A DNA stretch of 8,938 nt from Coprococcus_A sp051877705 (GTDB lineage Bacteria; Bacillota; Clostridia; Lachnospirales; Lachnospiraceae), in assembly GCA_051877705.1 (NCBI GenBank), contig JBJEJD010000179.1, positions 1 to 8,938 of the forward strand. The letters run 5' to 3'. Under the pieces are notes generated by a model. It was not told the DNA's origin. It did not search any database and worked only from the letters and a program-made list of their open reading frames with translations. Shown piece after piece: positions 5,926 to 8,938 of the stretch (positions are counted from its first letter, which is position 1; every line of letters starts with the position of its first letter). The position numbers and the translations under genes were made by a program.

Positions 5926-8567
5926 TAATGCAGCTGCTTAGCCAGCTCTTCTGCACATAACTGTAAGGCCTGATCAATACCTGCCGGATTCTTACCGCCG
6001 GCCTGGGCCATATTCGGACGTCCGCCGCCGCCGCCGCCAACACATTTGGCAACAGCCTTGATCAGATTACCGGCATGGGCACCTTTCTTCATGGCACCAT
6101 CTGTAGCCATGGCCAGAAGGCTGACCTTACCGCCGTTCTCGGATGCCAGAAGGATCACACCATCACCAAGCTTGGCCTTCAGCTGATCACCAAGATTCAT
6201 CAGTTCCTGCATATCAATATCCTTAACATGAACAGGCAGCAGGGATACACCCTTAACATCTACCACCTGATCCATGACATCGCCCATGGCATCTTTTGCC
6301 ATCTTATTCTTAAGCTGATTGTTCTCAGCTGTCAGGGTCTTGATCTCCTCATGAAGAGCATCAATACGTTTTACAAGCTGAGCAGGATCACATTTTGCAG
6401 CCTTTGCAGCCTCATGAAGTTCATTCTCGATCTCTTTATAGTACCTGAATACACCCTTACCTGTCAGCGCCTCGATACGGCGTACACCGGCTGCCACACC
6501 TGTCTCGGAAATGATCTTGAAAGCAGAGATGGAGGCTGTATTATCTGTGTGGGTACCACCGCAGAGTTCCCTTGAAAACTCGCCCATGGATACGACACGT
6601 ACATTGTCACCATATTTCTCACCGAATAATGCCATGGCGCCTGTCTTCTTGGCATCCTCGATATTCATGACCTTGGTCAGAATCGGAAGAGATGCAGCGA
6701 TCTCTTCATTGACGATGGCTTCAACACGATCCAGTTCTTCTCTGGTCAGGGCTGAGAAATGAGTGAAGTCAAAACGCAGCTTATCCTGATTGTTGAAGGA
6801 ACCTGCCTGCTCTACATGGGTTCCGAGTACAATACGCAGTGCCTTCTGAAGCAGATGGGTTGCACTGTGGTTCTTGGCCGTATCACTTCTCTGCTCTTTA
6901 TTGATGGACAGCTTCACCACATCACCTGTCCTGAACATACCGCCTGTAACAACACCAATATGTCCGATCTTGCCGCCCAGCAGCTTCACAGTATCCTTAA
7001 CCTGGAAGGTACCCTCCGGCCCGGTGATAATACCTGTATCCGCCATCTGACCGCCGCTGGTTGCATAAAACGGTGTTTCCTGAGTAAAGATGGTACCGTT
7101 CTGTCCATCCACCAGCGCATCTGTGATCTCATCCTCTGTTGTAAGAACAGTAACAGGAGATTCATATTCCATATATTCATAACCGACAAAGGTACTGGTC
7201 ACGGATGGATCGATCTCATCATAGACCGTTGCATCCTTGCCCATATAATTGGAAGTCTTACGTGCATCACGGGCTTTCTGACGCTGTTCCTGCATGCAGG
7301 CTGTAAAACCTTCCTCATCGATATCATAACCCTTCTCCTCAAGGATCTCCTTCGTCAGATCCATCGGGAATCCATAGGTATCGTATAACTTAAACGCATC
7401 AGCACCTGCCAGTACCTTCTGACCGGAAGCTGCCAGCTGTTCCTCCATCTCATTCAGAATACTCAGACCCTGATCAATGGTCTTGTTGAACTTGTCCTCC
7501 TCCTGAGTCAGAACGTTGAAAATAAATTCCTTCTTCTCATCCAGTTCAGGATAACCGCCCTTGGATGTTTCGATCACCGTCTCACTGAGCTTTGCCAGGA
7601 ACTTGCCCTGAATGCCCAGCAGTCTGCCATGTCTTGCGGCACGTCTGATCAGACGGCGGAGTACATAGCCTCTTCCCTCATTGGTCGGCATAATACCATC
7701 GGAGATCATAAATGTTGCAGAACGAATATGATCTGTAATAATACGGATGGATACATCTGTCTGATGATCCTCAAGGTAGGTCACACCAGCCATATCACAG
7801 ACCTTATTGCGCAGTGCCTGAATGGTATCCACATCAAAGATGGAATCCACATCCTGAACAACAACGGCCAGACGCTCAAGACCCATACCTGTATCAATAT
7901 TCTTCTGCTCCAGCTCCGTATAATTGTTGTGTCCGTCATTGTCAAACTGGGTGAACACATTGTTCCACACTTCCATATAACGGTCACATTCACAGCCTAC
8001 TGTACAGCCCGGTTTGCCGCATCCGTACTTCTCACCGCGGTCATAGTAGATCTCAGAACACGGACCGCATGGACCTGCACCGTGCTCCCAGAAATTGTCT
8101 TCCTTGCCAAAACGGAAAATACGTTCTGCCGGAATACCGATTTCCTTGTTCCAGATATCAAAGGCCTCATCATCATCCACATAAACGGATGGATACAGAC
8201 GATTGGCATCAAGACCTACAACCTCTGTCAAAAACTCCCATGACCAGGCGATGGCTTCATGTTTGAAATAATCACCGAATGAGAAATTGCCAAGCATCTC
8301 AAAAAATGTACCATGTCTTGCTGTCTTGCCTACATTCTCCAGGTCACCTGTACGGATACACTTCTGGCATGTTGTCACGCGGCGGCGCGGCGGAATCTCA
8401 GCGCCTGTAAAATAAGGCTTCAGCGGTGCCATACCTGAATTGATCAATAATAAGCTGTTATCATTATGAGGAATCAGTGAGAAGCTCTTCATAGCCAGAT
8501 GGCCCTTGCTCTCAAAAAACTCCAAAAACATCTTCCTCAATTCATTAAGACTATATGGTCTCTCCAT
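5925..8567 (-). CDS. alaS: Alanyl-tRNA synthetase
   Basis: At 880 residues this is the usual length for bacterial AlaRS, which charges tRNA-Ala in the cytoplasm and edits mischarged Ser and Gly. The class II aminoacylation domain occupies about 1-240: motif 2 lies around RHGTFFEMLGNFSFGDYF (84-101) and GMGLERL (227-233) is motif 3. The tRNA-recognition part follows to about 450. The editing domain carries the zinc ligands H567-SAT-H571 and C669-GGT-H673. A coiled-coil stretch lies at about 705-760. The C-Ala/DHHA1 domain ends in a six-glycine run and RPNMAQAGG (844-858). A four-Cys insert (C183, C188, C192, C194) may hold an extra metal. The start is fixed by AGGAGG at 8581-8576, eight bases upstream. 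A perfect-consensus promoter lies about 100 bases upstream. The CapA-like gene follows with a one-base overlap, instead of the ireB-ruvX arrangement common in Firmicutes. Confidence 0.99.
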   Translation of the reverse strand: MERPYSLNELRKMFLEFFESKGHLAMKSFSLIPHNDNSLLLINSGMAPLKPYFTGAEIPPRRRVTTCQKCIRTGDLENVGKTARHGTFFEMLGNFSFGDYFKHEAIAWSWEFLTEVVGLDANRLYPSVYVDDDEAFDIWNKEIGIPAERIFRFGKEDNFWEHGAGPCGPCSEIYYDRGEKYGCGKPGCTVGCECDRYMEVWNNVFTQFDNDGHNNYTELEQKNIDTGMGLERLAVVVQDVDSIFDVDTIQALRNKVCDMAGVTYLEDHQTDVSIRIITDHIRSATFMISDGIMPTNEGRGYVLRRLIRRAARHGRLLGIQGKFLAKLSETVIETSKGGYPELDEKKEFIFNVLTQEEDKFNKTIDQGLSILNEMEEQLAASGQKVLAGADAFKLYDTYGFPMDLTKEILEEKGYDIDEEGFTACMQEQRQKARDARKTSNYMGKDATVYDEIDPSVTSTFVGYEYMEYESPVTVLTTEDEITDALVDGQNGTIFTQETPFYATSGGQMADTGIITGPEGTFQVKDTVKLLGGKIGHIGVVTGGMFRTGDVVKLSINKEQRSDTAKNHSATHLLQKALRIVLGTHVEQAGSFNNQDKLRFDFTHFSALTREELDRVEAIVNEEIAASLPILTKVMNIEDAKKTGAMALFGEKYGDNVRVVSMGEFSRELCGGTHTDNTASISAFKIISETGVAAGVRRIEALTGKGVFRYYKEIENELHEAAKAAKCDPAQLVKRIDALHEEIKTLTAENNQLKNKMAKDAMGDVMDQVVDVKGVSLLPVHVKDIDMQELMNLGDQLKAKLGDGVILLASENGGKVSLLAMATDGAMKKGAHAGNLIKAVAKCVGGGGGGRPNMAQAGGKNPAGIDQALQLCAEELAKQLH

Positions 8568-8575
8568 ATTTTATT

Positions 8576-8581
8576 CCTCCT
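8576..8581 (-). promoter_or_regulatory. Perfect Shine-Dalgarno of alaS
   Basis: AGGAGG on the minus strand, eight bases (AATAAAAT) before ATG 8567-8565. This fixes the alaS start without ambiguity. Confidence 0.9.
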
Positions 8582-8593
8582 GTTTATTCGCAA

Positions 8594-8605
8594 CGGACAA
8601 GTCCG
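8594..8605 (-). repeat. Short GC-rich inverted repeat in the alaS leader
   Basis: CGGAC and GTCCG separated by two bases (8594-8598 and 8601-8605), between the terminator-like hairpin and the alaS Shine-Dalgarno. As RNA it would need to open the innermost pair to make a four-base loop. As DNA it is a compact palindrome that could bind a protein. Its function is unknown. Confidence 0.4.
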
Positions 8606-8626
8606 CAGTATGCTATAATCAATCAT

Positions 8627-8663
8627 AAAAAGAAAACCGGTAAGCATCAGCCTACCAGTTTCC
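8627..8663 (-). terminator. Intrinsic terminator-like hairpin between the small gene and alaS
   Basis: On the minus strand GGAAACTGGTAGGC (8663-8650), loop TGAT, then GCTTACCGGTTTTC (8645-8632) make a 14-bp stem with three G-U wobbles, followed by TTTTT (8631-8627). It is a standard rho-independent terminator for the small membrane-protein gene, which ends 35 bases upstream. It also lies directly downstream of the strong promoter at 8693-8665, so its 5' arm overlaps the expected transcription start of alaS. It may therefore double as an attenuator or a protective 5' hairpin. Confidence 0.8.
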
Positions 8664-8664
8664 T

Positions 8665-8693
8665 ATTATAAAATCAAATAAAGCCTTTGTCAA
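8665..8693 (-). promoter_or_regulatory. Perfect-consensus sigma-A promoter, probably for alaS
   Basis: TTGACA (8693-8688), exactly 17 bases, then TATAAT (8670-8665): both hexamers match the consensus at all six positions. The expected start is about 8661-8656. It lies between the stop codon of the small gene (8699) and the hairpin, so the only gene it can serve is alaS, with a leader of about 90 nt. Confidence 0.85.
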
Positions 8694-8698
8694 TTTGA

Positions 8699-8827
8699 TT
8701 ATTCCCCTGCTGCGCTATTTTTCTGAGTTTTTGAAGCCTTGAACTTCTTACCGGCAGTAAATCCCGCTGCAGCCACAGCCAGGAAGAATATAAATTTCAC
8801 AAGGTAAGTCAAAAATGCTGTCAACAT
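8699..8827 (-). CDS. Small single-pass membrane protein, 42 residues
   Basis: The frame runs from ATG 8827-8825 to TAA 8701-8699. The predicted protein has a hydrophobic segment at about residues 4-26 (from AFLTYLV to AGFTAG) and then a basic, polar tail (KKFKASKTQK and on to GE). The positive-inside rule puts the tail in the cytoplasm. It is supported by a perfect AGGAGG (8841-8836) eight bases before the start, an extended -10 upstream and a terminator downstream, so it looks like a complete monocistronic gene. I do not recognise a function. I recall, without being able to check, that similar tiny proteins in Lachnospiraceae carry the name 'vanadium nitrogenase'; nothing in this sequence supports a nitrogenase role, since it has no cysteines and no domain large enough. 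Confidence 0.8.
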   Translation of the reverse strand: MLTAFLTYLVKFIFFLAVAAAGFTAGKKFKASKTQKNSAAGE

Positions 8828-8835
8828 GTCCTTTT

Positions 8836-8841
8836 CCTCCT
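8836..8841 (-). promoter_or_regulatory. Shine-Dalgarno of the small membrane protein
   Basis: AGGAGG within AGAGGAGG, eight bases (AAAAGGAC) before the ATG at 8827. This is the main evidence that the 42-residue frame is translated. Confidence 0.85.
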
Positions 8842-8849
8842 CTACTAAA

Positions 8850-8882
8850 GTGCCCCGCACAATATTGCATACATCATTGTGC
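8850..8882 (-). repeat. Overlapping, mutually exclusive hairpins in the small-gene leader
   Basis: On the minus strand GCACAAT (8882-8876) can pair with ATTGTGC (8863-8857) across a 12-base loop. The GTGC part of that second arm (8860-8857) can instead pair with GCAC (8853-8850) across GGG. The two hairpins share an arm, so only one can form at a time. The lower one ends about nine bases from the Shine-Dalgarno. This is the geometry of a simple RNA switch, but no known family is recognised. Confidence 0.4.
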
Positions 8883-8884
8883 CT

Positions 8885-8890
8885 ATTGTA
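8885..8890 (-). promoter_or_regulatory. Possible extended -10 promoter of the small membrane-protein gene
   Basis: TACAAT (8890-8885) preceded by TGG, giving an extended -10 (TGnTACAAT). No good -35 hexamer is found 16-18 bases upstream, where a GC-rich hairpin lies instead. The predicted start near 8880-8878 would place the inverted repeat at 8882-8857 at the 5' end of the mRNA. Confidence 0.4.
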
Positions 8891-8924
8891 CCAAGTCGCT
8901 GGCGCGACGGCTAGCCCTAAGTAC
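8888..8924. other. GC-rich nested palindromic element near the window edge
   Basis: GTAC (8888-8891) and GTAC (8921-8924) enclose a 5-bp hairpin, GTCGC-TGGC-GCGAC (8895-8908), and a self-complementary GGCTAGCC (8909-8916). It is clearly richer in GC than the surrounding spacer. It could be the end of an upstream gene's RNA, a structured RNA cut by the window, or a protein-binding site. It overlaps the possible -10 of the small gene. The strand is not determinable. Confidence 0.35.
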
Positions 8925-8938
8925 GTGAAACCACTACT

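Noticed and set aside
6018..6042. Trinucleotide repeat (GGC run) as an unstable tract
   Set aside because: It encodes the glycine run before RPNMAQAGG, a normal conserved feature of the AlaRS C-terminal domain.
8568..8698. T-box riboswitch upstream of alaS
   Set aside because: No AGGGTGG-type T-box sequence, no room for the specifier stem, and the hairpin before alaS is adequately explained as a terminator.
1..8938. CRISPR arrays, insertion sequences, tRNA or rRNA genes
   Set aside because: No regularly spaced repeats, no transposase motifs or terminal repeats, and no tRNA- or rRNA-like sequence was seen in the window.

Overview
This is a bacterial chromosomal segment, most likely from a Clostridia species of the Lachnospiraceae type. 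That placement is an inference from strong AGGAGG-type ribosome binding sites, intermediate GC with AT-rich spacers, Firmicute-style intrinsic terminators, and a stand-alone 2Fe-2S/molybdenum hydroxylase. Every gene I can support lies on the minus strand, so the biological reading order runs from high to low coordinates.

In transcription order: (1) 8938-8828 is a short leader with an extended -10 element and nested inverted repeats. (2) 8827-8699 is a 42-residue single-membrane-segment protein with an excellent ribosome binding site. (3) 8693-8568 is the control region of alaS: a perfect-consensus promoter (TTGACA, 17 bp, TATAAT) whose start point falls inside a terminator-like hairpin, with no T-box. 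(4) 8567-5925 is alaS, alanyl-tRNA synthetase. (5) 5925-4570 is a membrane-anchored CapA-superfamily protein, joined to alaS by a TAATG stop/start overlap and lacking several signature residues of its fold. (6) 4569-4281 holds a long structured terminator and a promoter. (7) 4280-1695 is a fused 2Fe-2S plus molybdopterin hydroxylase of the selenium-dependent xanthine dehydrogenase type. (8) 1695-1216 is a soluble protein with four [4Fe-4S] motifs that resembles the C-terminal half of RnfB, again joined by a TAATG overlap. (9) 1196-1161 is a strong terminator. (10) 1025 to the window edge is a cytoplasmic serine hydrolase of the class C beta-lactamase fold, cut by the window.

Functionally there are four transcription units: the small membrane protein; alaS-capA; the hydroxylase with its iron-sulfur partner; and the serine hydrolase. 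The most interesting unit is the third. The hydroxylase has no FAD domain and no FAD-subunit gene beside it. It is translationally coupled to an RnfB-like polyferredoxin, which suggests that electrons leave through ferredoxin-type clusters rather than directly to NAD. No selenium or molybdenum cofactor accessory gene is visible in the window. The second point of interest is the alaS leader, where promoter and terminator hairpin overlap.
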